Notes: generated from the letters alone by a model not told the origin. Counted from the first letter of the stretch, positions 10,065-18,096 are shown. The stretch is 64,000 nt of DNA from Lachnospiraceae bacterium (GCA_024399135.1 JAKSHY010000008.1:53347-117346); one strand, 5' to 3'. Numbers and translations are program-made.

Positions 10065-11378
10065 TTATTCTATTTCATGAGTTTTCGTACGCCAGAACCA
10101 TGTGAACATAATAAGAAACACTATCATCTGCACCATTACTATTCCAGTATATAGCATAGAAGCACCCTTTACTCCTTGTTTTAGTACTATAGGCTTTGCT
10201 AACACTAAAGCTGACAAAGCTGAAATTAGGAATCCTATCACTAACCATTGCTGCTTACGCATAATAGTTAATATAGCCTGGAAGTACCCTTCCATTGCAA
10301 GGAACCCACTTCCTATAAGCAATATCATAAACGAAGATTTATATTCCTCTAACTCAGCATTATAGAATATATTTAATACTGGAATACCAAGCAAATACCC
10401 TGCCAATATAACGCATAGCACTAATGTTATTATAACTAACACCTGTCTAAAGAATTTCTTCATAAAGGAAGTATAATTCCTTTCTTCATAGTCATGTGCC
10501 ATTCCTGTAATTATTGGTTGGAATAAGAATGTGTTAAGAAGACTCACCACATACACTGGCATAAAGATATAGTTAAAATTAGCCTGCTCGACATCAGTTC
10601 CGAATTCGTCAATTGCATATTTAGGTGCATTAGCTATATAGATAGCAAGAAAAGATCCTAAGAATAAGGGCAAACAATCTTTAAACAAACTCCATATAGA
10701 CTTTGAGATATTCATTCCAAAATTATCTTCAAGAGTTGGATTAACAAGGCATGTTGTATATATGAAATAAATTAAAGAAATAGCAAATGAACAAACAGAA
10801 GATATTATCAAGTTTTTGCTTATAATCAAGCTCATCGAAAATGATCCTATCATTAGAATATATCTTGTAGCTAAGCATCTTCCTGCAATATCAAGCCTTC
10901 CCATTCTTTGATATTTTCCATGAAAGACATCTTCTATAGAATCCACCATTTTAGAGAGTCCCAAAGTCACTATTACCACACATTTATCTATTGGATAATC
11001 AAGAAATACAATTCCCTTAATTACATAGTAAATTATGTATAATAGCATTCCTATATCAGATATAATTCTCGAAAATAAGTATGCTCTAAAATTGAATTTA
11101 TTTTCAATATCTGTCGCCTGGTAGCTACGCATTCCAAAGTTTCCAATGGTAAGAGCCAAGCACGCTACAGCATAGGCTATAGAAAAAATACCTGCATCGC
11201 TAGGGCTATTAGTTCTACTAATAACCATCAAAATAAGGGCAGATTGCCCTGCATTAAGCACTCCACCCAGTGTATTCCAAATATAACTTTGAGATGTTGC
11301 GTTTTCTTGTTTTCCGAGGAGAAATTGTTTCATATAATCAGATTGGTCCAATTTAATAGATATCAGTCGCGGTTCCAA
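10065..11378 (-). CDS. Wzx-type lipid-linked oligosaccharide flippase (first copy)
   Basis: This 437-residue, roughly twelve-helix membrane protein belongs to the polysaccharide transport (MOP) superfamily. The N-terminus NTLGGVLNAGQSALILMVI resembles Firmicute Wzx proteins. The open frame starts at a TTG (11378) without a clear ribosome site. The first ATG is 15 codons in, at 11333 (MKQFLLGKQ), and is a more usual Wzx start. Known: Wzx moves undecaprenyl-diphosphate-linked repeat units across the membrane. Its upstream side was rebuilt by integration of the 11.4-25.7 kb island, so its original promoter is probably lost. Confidence 0.85.
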   Translation of the reverse strand: MEPRLISIKLDQSDYMKQFLLGKQENATSQSYIWNTLGGVLNAGQSALILMVISRTNSPSDAGIFSIAYAVACLALTIGNFGMRSYQATDIENKFNFRAYLFSRIISDIGMLLYIIYYVIKGIVFLDYPIDKCVVIVTLGLSKMVDSIEDVFHGKYQRMGRLDIAGRCLATRYILMIGSFSMSLIISKNLIISSVCSFAISLIYFIYTTCLVNPTLEDNFGMNISKSIWSLFKDCLPLFLGSFLAIYIANAPKYAIDEFGTDVEQANFNYIFMPVYVVSLLNTFLFQPIITGMAHDYEERNYTSFMKKFFRQVLVIITLVLCVILAGYLLGIPVLNIFYNAELEEYKSSFMILLIGSGFLAMEGYFQAILTIMRKQQWLVIGFLISALSALVLAKPIVLKQGVKGASMLYTGIVMVQMIVFLIMFTWFWRTKTHEIE

Positions 11379-11458
11379 ATTCTATGATAACATACATTAA
11401 TTACAATAAATAGTTCTATTTCACATATTACCGTGCAGATAAAAAGAACCTTTATCAT
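11363..11458 (-). pseudogene. Decayed LMW tyrosine phosphatase 5' end, copy A (integration scar)
   Basis: An ATG at 11458 with a GAGGAG ribosome site starts MIKVLFICTVIC and then leaves the family. The opening matches the N-terminus of low-molecular-weight protein tyrosine phosphatases (MIKVLFVCxGNICRSP). Only the first eight or so codons fit, and the frame ends by overlapping the flippase TTG start. Similar openings occur at 11660 and 18096. I infer that these are leftovers of an integrase target. Confidence 0.4.
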
Positions 11459-11618
11459 CGGTTTCACTCCTCTTTTCCTTACAAATTGGTAGTCATCATT
11501 GTAGCCGACTACCGGACTAAAAATCTATATTTTTATTGTAGTCACTATCGTAGTAACCCCTATTTCAAAAGCACTAATCTGCCTTATAATGCCGTATTCT
11601 TCGGCACTTTACATCTCA

Positions 11619-11660
11619 TTAGCCTTGAATGCCACAGCAGACATACAAAACTTTAATCAT
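11619..11660 (-). pseudogene. Decayed LMW tyrosine phosphatase 5' end, copy B
   Basis: The ATG at 11660 follows TTAGGAGAAAATTCA, an excellent ribosome site. The peptide MIKVLYVCCGIQG ends after 13 residues. The first eight residues resemble the opening of low-molecular-weight tyrosine phosphatases, as in copies A and C. It is probably another scar of repeated integration at the same target and is not a functional gene. Confidence 0.4.
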
Positions 11661-11839
11661 TGAATTTTCTCCTAAAATATGCATAATAATACCGTGTTTT
11701 TGCCACTATTTCGGCTTTTCCTGGCCACAGAGGAAATTAGTCAAAATGGCAAGATATAGCGAAATATAGCAAAATATGGTGACCAAATCGTAGTCAAAAT
11801 AGTAGTCCGTAATCGATTTTGGGACTACTGTGACTACGA

Positions 11840-11869
11840 AAAAAGTCATAGACTAAGCTATGACTTTTT
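11840..11869 (-). terminator. Rho-independent terminator after the TOPRIM gene
   Basis: A perfect 12-bp stem built on AGTCATAG/CTATGACT with a six-base loop is flanked by A and T tracts, so it can end transcription on both strands. It lies 11 bases past the stop of the gene at 11880-12566, separating the island from the flippase operon. Confidence 0.85.
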
Positions 11870-11879
11870 CGCAACTTCT

Positions 11880-12566
11880 CTATCTATATGCACTTAAATA
11901 TATTGCAAAATTACTATGTCGACATACAGAATTATTACCTATTTGAATAAAGTCCCAGCTTTCTTTATATGTACCATTAACAGAAAAATCGCTATCACAT
12001 ATTAATGTCAAAAAACCTTCAGGGTCATCTGCGTATTTATCATCAAAATCGTCTGCCGCATCATCCTTCTCTTCCTTTGACATATTAGCATCATTATGCA
12101 ATACATGATCCATATTTGAAGAAAAATAGTACACACTATACGGAACAGACTTAAGCACTTTTGTGATGCTCACCATCCTCTTAACAACTTCACTCTTTTG
12201 TTTATTCCGTGAACTGATATTATCAATACAGCTTGTTACTATTCCCGTATCATAGTACATGGTTTTATCAACATCTCCTACGCTAATCATAGAATCATCA
12301 ATAAAAGCTCCATCTGTATCAATAATATGTACAACTTCCATAAAATGTTCAGCACTTAAGTGGTACTTATCTTTAAAGGTCTTAACAACCACTCCTACCT
12401 CATTTTTTATCTTGCTTTCATCCATCCCATATTTTGAAGTAATATCTCCATCTGTAATCTGAAATTTCACCTCATTTGAATCAATGATTTTTCCAAGTAC
12501 ACTCTCAAGGCAGGTTTTATCGTTTATCCCTTCAACAATAAACAAAATAACCTTCTTTTTAGCCAT
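11880..12566 (-). CDS. TOPRIM-like protein paired with AAA ATPase (putative defence effector)
   Basis: This 228-residue protein has the TOPRIM acid pattern: ILFIVEGINDK near the start (Glu) and VHIIDTDGAF near residue 85 (DxD). Known: OLD-like and RloB/AriB/AbiL-type proteins of this kind act as nucleases or effectors paired with SMC/ABC-like ATPases. The start overlaps the upstream ATPase by eight bases, so they are co-translated. It is shorter than full OLD proteins and has no ATPase of its own. The specific system is not resolved: AbiL, PARIS and RloAB are all possible relatives. Confidence 0.65.
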   Translation of the reverse strand: MAKKKVILFIVEGINDKTCLESVLGKIIDSNEVKFQITDGDITSKYGMDESKIKNEVGVVVKTFKDKYHLSAEHFMEVVHIIDTDGAFIDDSMISVGDVDKTMYYDTGIVTSCIDNISSRNKQKSEVVKRMVSITKVLKSVPYSVYYFSSNMDHVLHNDANMSKEEKDDAADDFDDKYADDPEGFLTLICDSDFSVNGTYKESWDFIQIGNNSVCRHSNFAIYLSAYR

Positions 12567-14013
12567 TTAGTTCAATCCCTGCCTTTCTAAACGCCCTTCG
12601 CATATCACTCTGGCTTGTCGGTTCATAAACACATTCATCTTGTCCACCTAAAAGAATATCTTGGTAATATACGTCTCGAAGATTATTTGTGCCTTTTACG
12701 TATTTGAATCGAATATATCTATTAACAGGGTTCGTCGTAGAAAAAATAACATTCCGCTTGTCAAGTACCTCTAGCGCTCTCAAATTATGCGAAGTAAAAA
12801 TCAACTGTCCTTTCGCATATTCTTGTAGAACTGTTAGCATTTCTCCCAATAGATATTCAAAGACACCAGAATCTAATTCATCTATAGCAACTGTAACCGA
12901 CTCATCATTAAACATTTCAATCAAGCCGTACAAAATATATACTAATTTCTTAATTCCGTCTGACTCATATCTCAATGGAATTTCTTTTTCATTTCTTACC
13001 GAAAGCAGCTCAAAAATAGTAAATTGAACACCCTTCTCATCTATACGGTTTCCTCTGTTAGCTACTTTAATTGACAAATTAGGGACAATTTTTGAAATAA
13101 CGCTATCTATAATCCCAAATCTCTTAGAAATCATTTCAAAAAATTCAGTATCCACTGCGGTTTCATCTGTCAACTTAATTCTAATATTCACCTGGCTAAA
13201 AGACTTATTATCTTTGTCAAGCATAGAAAAAGTCATTGGTAATACAATGTTTGCATTTACAATACTTGCCTGAACATTACTCAACACAAAAAGTTTCGAT
13301 ACCGCAAACATCTGTATAGAGTTCATCACAAATAATATTTCATCTGAAAAGCCTTGTCGCTCTCTTACGTTTTTGATTCTTGCTATCGAAAAAATAAAGG
13401 ATGCACCAGATTTGTATATTGCGCTTCGCACATATCTCAAATCATCTGCAAGCGTTTTATCTTTACTAATAAACTCTTTAAATCTTACATCCGGGCTAAA
13501 ACACGCGGGTTTATCACCATATGTATAAACCACAATCCCACTATATGAATTCCCCTTATCGCCATCAATCTTTTTATATTTCAAATACTCCTGCGATACA
13601 TAAACAGGAGATTCTTTTACATGATCCTCTTCTTCAATTCCCTCAACATTTGAAACTACATCTGTATTCTCTTTCTTTTTAAGAGTAACCCCATATTTTA
13701 CAAGCATTTGTCCATAGATAGAGTTTTCTAAGCTGAATTCATATTCTACTTCTGCAGATTCTTCACCTACTCTAATAAATCTCTCCGAATCTGACCAGAG
13801 TCTTCTTCCGCTGAGCAACTGCTGTAACAAATCAATAGCAAAAATCAAAGTTGTCTTTCCAGAGCCATTTTGACCATATATTCCCAAAATATCAGCTTGT
13901 TTGCAAAATACATCTTCATTCAAATTACACGAAAAGCAAACCTCACCATGTCCAACATTTTTCAAATTATTAATTGTGATTTTTTGAAACCTACAACGAT
14001 AATTATTTTCCAT
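12559..14013 (-). CDS. AAA/ABC-type ATPase of a two-gene defence module
   Basis: The product is an ABC/SMC-like ATPase of 484 residues from the chosen start. Walker A is GIYGQNGSGKTT (about 45-55), Walker B is VAIDELDSG, and a switch His follows in IFTSHNLRALE. I chose the ATG at 14013 because GTGGAGGAT precedes it; an upstream ATG at 14061 has no ribosome site. Known: AAA_15/AAA_21 ATPases of this form sense infection and control a TOPRIM partner in AbiL, RloAB, PARIS and Gabija-like systems. The TOPRIM partner is the overlapping next gene. The defence role is inferred from family and neighbourhood. Confidence 0.75.
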   Translation of the reverse strand: MENNYRCRFQKITINNLKNVGHGEVCFSCNLNEDVFCKQADILGIYGQNGSGKTTLIFAIDLLQQLLSGRRLWSDSERFIRVGEESAEVEYEFSLENSIYGQMLVKYGVTLKKKENTDVVSNVEGIEEEDHVKESPVYVSQEYLKYKKIDGDKGNSYSGIVVYTYGDKPACFSPDVRFKEFISKDKTLADDLRYVRSAIYKSGASFIFSIARIKNVRERQGFSDEILFVMNSIQMFAVSKLFVLSNVQASIVNANIVLPMTFSMLDKDNKSFSQVNIRIKLTDETAVDTEFFEMISKRFGIIDSVISKIVPNLSIKVANRGNRIDEKGVQFTIFELLSVRNEKEIPLRYESDGIKKLVYILYGLIEMFNDESVTVAIDELDSGVFEYLLGEMLTVLQEYAKGQLIFTSHNLRALEVLDKRNVIFSTTNPVNRYIRFKYVKGTNNLRDVYYQDILLGGQDECVYEPTSQSDMRRAFRKAGIELNG

Positions 14014-14126
14014 TTCTAAATCCTCCACTTTTTTTATACACTTATTATGGTTAAATGTCAATTTATTTTTGGTTTTCGTTATTTTTTATTCCGTTTTTCA
14101 AAAAAATATATCAATTCAACATGTTT

Positions 14127-15119
14127 TTATACAACTCTAAACGCTTTCTGCGTTATCGGTTTCTCTTCCTTTTTCTCAATAGCCTCTTGTGCCTTTCTGA
14201 AGTTCTCCATCTTTCGAAGTTCTTCTTCGGCATCCTCAAGTCCAAGGTGCGTGTACACATTCATCGTTACCCCTATGTCCGAAAGTCCCATAAGATACTG
14301 TAAGGTTTTAGGATTCATTCCGGCTTTAGCCTGGTTGCTGCAGTAGGTGTGGCGGCATACATGAGGAGTGATGTTTGGTATCTGCACCTTATAGATTTCA
14401 TTGTACCTATGCACCATATGGTTAAATCTGTGTTCCCAATGCATGGCCACAAGAGGAAGTCCTGCATCGTCAAGGAAAAGGAAAACGGTATATCCACAGA
14501 TTATTTTCTCAACTTTAAACTTAGGTCTGTCTTCAATGATTGCCCTAAACATATCAGCGACATCTTCTGTTATAGGAAGTTTCCTTGTTCCAGCAGAAGT
14601 CTTGGTAGATTCAATCACAAGTTCCATATTGGAAGTTCTTTGCAATTGGTGGTCTATATTTATAACGCTTTTTTCAAGGTCTATATCTTTCATAGTAAGG
14701 CCACAAAACTCTGAAATTCGCATCCCAGTATGGAAAAGAATGTAAACAACTTCATAGTATTTACAGTACACATTGTCATCGTGAACAAACTTTAGGAATT
14801 TTCTCATTTGGGCTTTGCTGATTGCCTCTCTTGTAACAGAGTCATTAACCACAACTCCAACCATCTGAAATCCAAAAGGATTCTTAACAAGAATGTCATC
14901 ATCGACCGCCATCTGAAATGCCGAGCGAAGAACACCGCGTATGGTCTTAACTGTGCTAAAACCTTTCTTATCTTCCCGTTGAACTTTAATAAGAAAAAGC
15001 TTTGCATCAGAAGTCTTAACCGCCTTGATTTTCCTTTTGCCGAATTCCTCTCCAGCAAGAATATTCTGAACAAATTTATAATTATTTTGGGTAGTATGCC
15101 TTACGTAGCCATAAATCAT
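14127..15119 (-). CDS. Tn916-type tyrosine integrase, N-terminally short with catalytic His changed
   Basis: This 330-residue protein aligns with the core and catalytic domains of Tn916-like integrases, which are about 400 residues. The catalytic Arg (HTGMRISEFCGLT), His-Xaa-Xaa-Arg (HVCRHTYCSN) and Tyr (NVYTHLGLEDAEEEL) are present. The usual GHSDIG motif reads GLSDIG, so the third catalytic-pocket residue is Leu. The arm-binding N-terminus of about 75 residues is absent, yet an AAAGGAGG site sits right before the ATG, so a deletion seems to have joined the original leader to an internal codon. It may bind DNA but be poor in recombination. Confidence 0.85.
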   Translation of the reverse strand: MIYGYVRHTTQNNYKFVQNILAGEEFGKRKIKAVKTSDAKLFLIKVQREDKKGFSTVKTIRGVLRSAFQMAVDDDILVKNPFGFQMVGVVVNDSVTREAISKAQMRKFLKFVHDDNVYCKYYEVVYILFHTGMRISEFCGLTMKDIDLEKSVINIDHQLQRTSNMELVIESTKTSAGTRKLPITEDVADMFRAIIEDRPKFKVEKIICGYTVFLFLDDAGLPLVAMHWEHRFNHMVHRYNEIYKVQIPNITPHVCRHTYCSNQAKAGMNPKTLQYLMGLSDIGVTMNVYTHLGLEDAEEELRKMENFRKAQEAIEKKEEKPITQKAFRVV

Positions 15120-15154
15120 TTTTCTGTTCCTCCTTTGATTTTAAGAATAAAAAA

Positions 15155-15174
15155 AGAAGGTATTTCTACCTTCT
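15155..15174 (-). terminator. Rho-independent terminator
   Basis: On the minus strand a perfect 8-bp stem AGAAGGTA/TACCTTCT with a GAAA loop is followed by a run of seven T. It lies about 95 bases past the 15269 stop and directly upstream of the integrase start, so it should end the GHKL/STAS operon. Confidence 0.85.
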
Positions 15175-15197
15175 AGTTACTCTATTAATGAATATAT

Positions 15198-15253
15198 GTT
15201 ATGACACCGTTCAAACCCTTTATTTATCGTATTGAGTCAAACGGTGTCATAAC
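15198..15253. repeat. 14-bp perfect inverted repeat with 28-base spacer
   Basis: GTTATGACACCGTT at 15198-15211 is matched by its exact reverse complement at 15240-15253. There is no T tract beside it on either strand, so it is not a standard terminator. It may be an operator or recombination site between the integrase and the GHKL operon. The function is unknown. Confidence 0.6.
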
Positions 15254-15268
15254 TTTTAAGTTTTGGGG

Positions 15269-15730
15269 CTATTTCTTCTTTCCTTTCCAACTTATTAATT
15301 TGCCAGTATATTTTGATATAATAATATTATATATTTCTTCCAAAGAATCATTAACATATTTTGTAAATGTGCAGAACTGTTCATTATCGAGAGAAACGTC
15401 GCTTTTCCTCACTAATTCATCCTCAAAATTTTGAAGGTGTTTGCAAAGCTTTTCATAATACTTCTCATCCCGATATTTAAAAAATAATGATTTTCTTCTT
15501 ATTTCGTTTAAAATATCAATTAATTCTTCTGTACCAGATAGAATATTATTGTTATATGTCAATTTACTTCTTGCACTTGGAATTTTTTCCAATAGAAAAT
15601 CAATATATATTTCTTCATAGAATTTAGCTTCTAAATTAATTCTATTAATTCTTTGATTTCCAAAGAACTCAAATCCAATTGCTATGACTGAAATAACTAT
15701 CGCAATTATAGACAATACCATTTCCAACAT
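15269..15730 (-). CDS. Small single-span membrane protein in GHKL/STAS operon
   Basis: I do not recognise the family. The 153-residue protein has one N-terminal membrane helix (about 4-22) and a charged, helical cytoplasmic part with coiled-coil character (FYEEIYIDFLLEK, IYNIIISKY). A GGAGGAGA site precedes the ATG. Ten bases separate it from the STAS-like gene, so the three genes from 17166 to 15269 appear to be one operon. It could be the membrane-acting output of that module; this rests only on position. Confidence 0.6.
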   Translation of the reverse strand: MLEMVLSIIAIVISVIAIGFEFFGNQRINRINLEAKFYEEIYIDFLLEKIPSARSKLTYNNNILSGTEELIDILNEIRRKSLFFKYRDEKYYEKLCKHLQNFEDELVRKSDVSLDNEQFCTFTKYVNDSLEEIYNIIISKYTGKLISWKGKKK

Positions 15731-15740
15731 TTCTCCTCCA

Positions 15741-16034
15741 TCAGTAAATATTCTCTCGTATTTTTGTTGTTAATTTGTCATTAGAAGATTCAATCAAAAA
15801 CTTTTCTTCTATCTTCTCATATCCAATTGTATTTATTAATTCAGAAAAAAATCCTTGTACAAATGATGATGCAACTTTTTCTATTTGACTTGGAAATACA
15901 ATTTTAATATGCTCATCACCATTGACTTCATCATCAATAATAGTTTTCAATTGATTTCTATATGTCGTTTCACCATAAGGGAAACCAGCAAGTCTTGTTT
16001 GGCTTTTTTCAAATATCAATGCCACTGTTTTCAT
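15741..16034 (-). CDS. STAS-like (DUF4325-type) protein
   Basis: This 97-residue protein has the pattern of the STAS-like DUF4325 family: an N-terminal strand, a helix after SQTRLAGFPYG, the core strand HIKIVFPSQIEKVASSFVQG, and a C-terminal FLIESSNDKL strand. Known: DUF4325 domains occur beside or fused to GHKL (HATPase) domains, resembling anti-sigma factor and antagonist pairs. The gene overlaps the GHKL gene by 26 bases and has a GGAAGGAA ribosome site. It probably binds the ATPase, possibly in a nucleotide-dependent way. Confidence 0.6.
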   Translation of the reverse strand: MKTVALIFEKSQTRLAGFPYGETTYRNQLKTIIDDEVNGDEHIKIVFPSQIEKVASSFVQGFFSELINTIGYEKIEEKFLIESSNDKLTTKIRENIY

Positions 16035-17166
16035 TTATTATTCCTTCCTCTCTTTTTAATACAAAATTTAAATTGTATGCTGTACCTGGAAAATCAACCA
16101 TACATTCATGTATAACGTTTTCATCTGGAATATGATTAATAAAATCATGCTCTTTATTTAATCCAAGCCATTCATCTGCATCATATTCAAGTAACTCTTT
16201 TTCAAAAAATATAATTCTTCTTCCACTTAGCACATAACAGTTATCAGTATCTGATTTATCTTGAAGCGATTTAATTAGCGTAGTTAATCCTCTTCCTCCA
16301 GCTTTTCCTTTATTAGTTGCTCCTGATATCCTGTGTTGTATTGATGCCATATTACAAAAATCATCAAAGTTATAATCGTCTGTAAACTGTGTAGAATGAT
16401 TTTTATATGCTTCTTTTAATATAATATATCTATTGTCTGCATCTAATTCATCATTTTCTATTCTCTGCTTAACCCTATCCCCCAAAAGAATATCTGAAAA
16501 ATTTAAAATCACAATATTAATTCCATAGAAATTTCCGTCTTGCATCTCTGTTTCAACACACTTTGAATGGTCCGTTGTAACATCAATATCCAACAGGCAC
16601 TGACAATTTGCATGCTCAATAGCATTTCCAACTATTTCGCCAATCATCTCTACTATCTCATCTTTATATTCTTCTTCAATGTAAAAAGTAGATAAAAAAT
16701 TAAAAACATCTTGCTGAAGATTACCCAAATAGTTTGTATCCAACTTATCTTCCTTTACAATTTTTCTAAAATGAAAACGATATATTTCCGATTTGAATTT
16801 ATCAATATATTTAAGAGACGCTTTAGCTGTATTACTATTAATAAGTGCCAACGGCGAGGAGAATACTCCTTGAGTCAGAATATTGTTCTTAGGAAGCCAC
16901 GAAATAGCAACTGCATGTCTGTAATCATTAATTAATGAATAACAGATACATTCCAACAATATATACGATAATTTATCTATTATTTCTACATTACTAAAAA
17001 ATAAATATATAGGCATATTTATTCTTTCATATTTTGTATTAATACCATTTACAAAGGCTATTAAATCCAATATTTGTTTCGCTCCAAGTTCTTTATCTCT
17101 ACAAACAAATTCAGCACTGGCTTTATTCAACTTCGGATTACTTTTTCTAGAATTTTTTTCAAACAA
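16009..17166 (-). CDS. GHKL (HATPase_c) ATP-binding regulatory protein
   Basis: The 385-residue product carries a histidine-kinase-like ATPase fold without a kinase dimerisation domain. The N box is IGEIVGNAIEHANC (about 168-181), and a glycine-rich lid is seen in GKAGGRGLTTLIKSL (about 288-302). The N-terminal 150 residues are unrecognised. Known: GHKL plus STAS-like pairs are predicted switches in stress and conflict systems. The frame begins at a TTG (17166) with a weak site; no better start was found. The defence setting suggests, but does not prove, an anti-phage role. Confidence 0.65.
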   Translation of the reverse strand: MFEKNSRKSNPKLNKASAEFVCRDKELGAKQILDLIAFVNGINTKYERINMPIYLFFSNVEIIDKLSYILLECICYSLINDYRHAVAISWLPKNNILTQGVFSSPLALINSNTAKASLKYIDKFKSEIYRFHFRKIVKEDKLDTNYLGNLQQDVFNFLSTFYIEEEYKDEIVEMIGEIVGNAIEHANCQCLLDIDVTTDHSKCVETEMQDGNFYGINIVILNFSDILLGDRVKQRIENDELDADNRYIILKEAYKNHSTQFTDDYNFDDFCNMASIQHRISGATNKGKAGGRGLTTLIKSLQDKSDTDNCYVLSGRRIIFFEKELLEYDADEWLGLNKEHDFINHIPDENVIHECMVDFPGTAYNLNFVLKREEGIINENSGIDI

Positions 17167-17214
17167 TTTCTTAATGTTATCCGTATCATCACCTTCTTAA
17201 GTTCAATCAACAAA

Positions 17215-17240
17215 CCTCACATGAACTTAATCAAGTGAGG
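17215..17240 (-). terminator. Probable terminator after the toxin-antitoxin pair
   Basis: CCTCAC and GTGAGG form a 6-bp stem with a 14-base loop, followed on the minus strand by TTTGTTGATT. It is a modest signal placed just after the antitoxin stop at 17253. Confidence 0.5.
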
Positions 17241-17252
17241 CTCATAAATTAA

Positions 17253-17540
17253 TCAAATATTCTGCTTTGGAACAAACTCAATCTTAAGAGCCATACCCAT
17301 GCCCTCAGCCAATCTCTTAAGTAAATTAACAGAAGGATTTCTAGTTCCATTTTCAAGCTTACTTATATCTGCCTGATTAACACCTGTACGTTCAGCCAAT
17401 TCCTTTTGTGTAATGTTCTGAGATGTTCTTGCATCAACAATAGCTCTAATAACGTCCATTTCAGGCTGAATCGCTTCGTATTCTTTTGCAAATAATGGAT
17501 CTTGCATTTGTTTTTCTTTATACTGATCTAATGTTCTCAT
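17253..17540 (-). CDS. higA: HigA-like XRE-family antitoxin
   Basis: This 95-residue protein has an XRE helix-turn-helix in its second half (about 45-80: ITQKELAERTGVNQADISKL and LLKRLAEGMG). Known: HigA antitoxins bind and neutralise the RelE-fold HigB toxin and repress the operon. The gene starts two bases after the toxin stop, in the toxin-first order typical of HigBA. The inverted gene order and HTH support HigA over RelB. Confidence 0.85.
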   Translation of the reverse strand: MRTLDQYKEKQMQDPLFAKEYEAIQPEMDVIRAIVDARTSQNITQKELAERTGVNQADISKLENGTRNPSVNLLKRLAEGMGMALKIEFVPKQNI

Positions 17541-17542
17541 GA

Positions 17543-17932
17543 TTATCCCATCCTTTCTTTAAAATCTGCTCTACGTTCTTTCGCCAGCTTGATTTCTTCT
17601 GGTGGTGTCTTTTGTGTCTTCTTAACAAAACCATTAGTTAGTATTATCTTTCCCTCATAATAGAAAAAATATAATACTCTTGTAATGTTATTCCCAACCT
17701 TGCAGCGTATTTCAAAAATTCCATCATCGATTGGTTTACTATATGGTTCTCTAAGCTGATTGCCCTTTTCTTCCAGTAATTCAAGCAATCCAACCATTTT
17801 AGCTCGCATCTTTACGTCTAGAGAATCAATGAATTCTTCTACAGGACAGTCGCCATTTTCTTTTTCAAAAAATATAACTTCAAATTCTGCCTTGCATTCT
17901 CCTTTGTAATTATTATATGGCATATATACCAT
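17543..17932 (-). CDS. higB: HigB/Gp49-like RelE-fold toxin
   Basis: This RelE/ParE-superfamily protein of about 129 residues has the HigB signature: FEVIFFEKENGDCPVEEFIDSL, LREPYSKPIDDGIFEIR, and VLYFFYYEGKIILTNGFVKKT. Known: HigB cleaves mRNA on the ribosome until neutralised by HigA. The open frame reaches a GTG at 17947, but the ATG at 17932 is better placed after AAGGTG. A still later start near KAEFEVIF would give the usual family length of about 110. Confidence 0.85.
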   Translation of the reverse strand: MVYMPYNNYKGECKAEFEVIFFEKENGDCPVEEFIDSLDVKMRAKMVGLLELLEEKGNQLREPYSKPIDDGIFEIRCKVGNNITRVLYFFYYEGKIILTNGFVKKTQKTPPEEIKLAKERRADFKERMG

Positions 17933-18006
17933 ATTGCCAATTAGCACCTTATTCTAAAATTCATATCGGTTCTTTCTCAAAAATGTGTAGTAAAACGTGT
18001 AGTAAG

Positions 18007-18096
18007 TTATAGCAAAGTCTTGAAAGTCGCATAAATACTGGCCTTATCGGCAGGACTGTAAGTCCTGCCGTGGCAAACGAATAAAACTTTTATCAT
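18007..18096 (-). pseudogene. Decayed LMW tyrosine phosphatase 5' end, copy C (best preserved)
   Basis: The ATG at 18096 with AAGGAG upstream begins MIKVLFVCHGRTYSPADK, then runs to a stop after 29 residues. The opening keeps the phosphatase phrase VLFVCHG and a trace of the following CRSP (YSP). The codons for GRTYSPA form a perfect 10-bp inverted repeat at 18048-18070. It probably marks an integration target whose downstream gene was lost. Confidence 0.5.
18048..18070. repeat. 10-bp perfect hairpin without T tract
   Basis: CGGCAGGACT and AGTCCTGCCG are separated by three bases. Neither side has a U-rich tail, so termination is unlikely. Its position inside the phosphatase-like scar suggests a recombination core or its remnant. 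Confidence 0.55.

Larger units (their letters stand above)
11379..11879. other. Gene-free 500-bp integration scar region
   Basis: No real gene is seen. The stretch holds two phosphatase-like 5' fragments (11458 and 11660), several short GTAGTC/GTAGTA direct repeats on both strands near 11490-11560 and 11790-11840, a small GCCG hairpin near 11590-11605, and a terminator at 11840-11869. The repeats are of the sort that could be integrase arm sites, but this is an inference from position. Confidence 0.45.

Noticed and set aside
14014..14061. Longer N-terminus of the AAA ATPase
   Set aside because: The ATG at 14061 has no ribosome site, while GTGGAGGAT precedes the ATG at 14013 and the conserved domain starts just after it.
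14401..15176. Several long plus-strand open frames opposite the integrase
   Set aside because: They lack ribosome sites and family motifs, and the minus-strand integrase explains the open reading in this region.
18048..18070. The CGGCAGGACT hairpin as a terminator
   Set aside because: There is no T tract on either strand and it lies within a phosphatase-like reading frame remnant.
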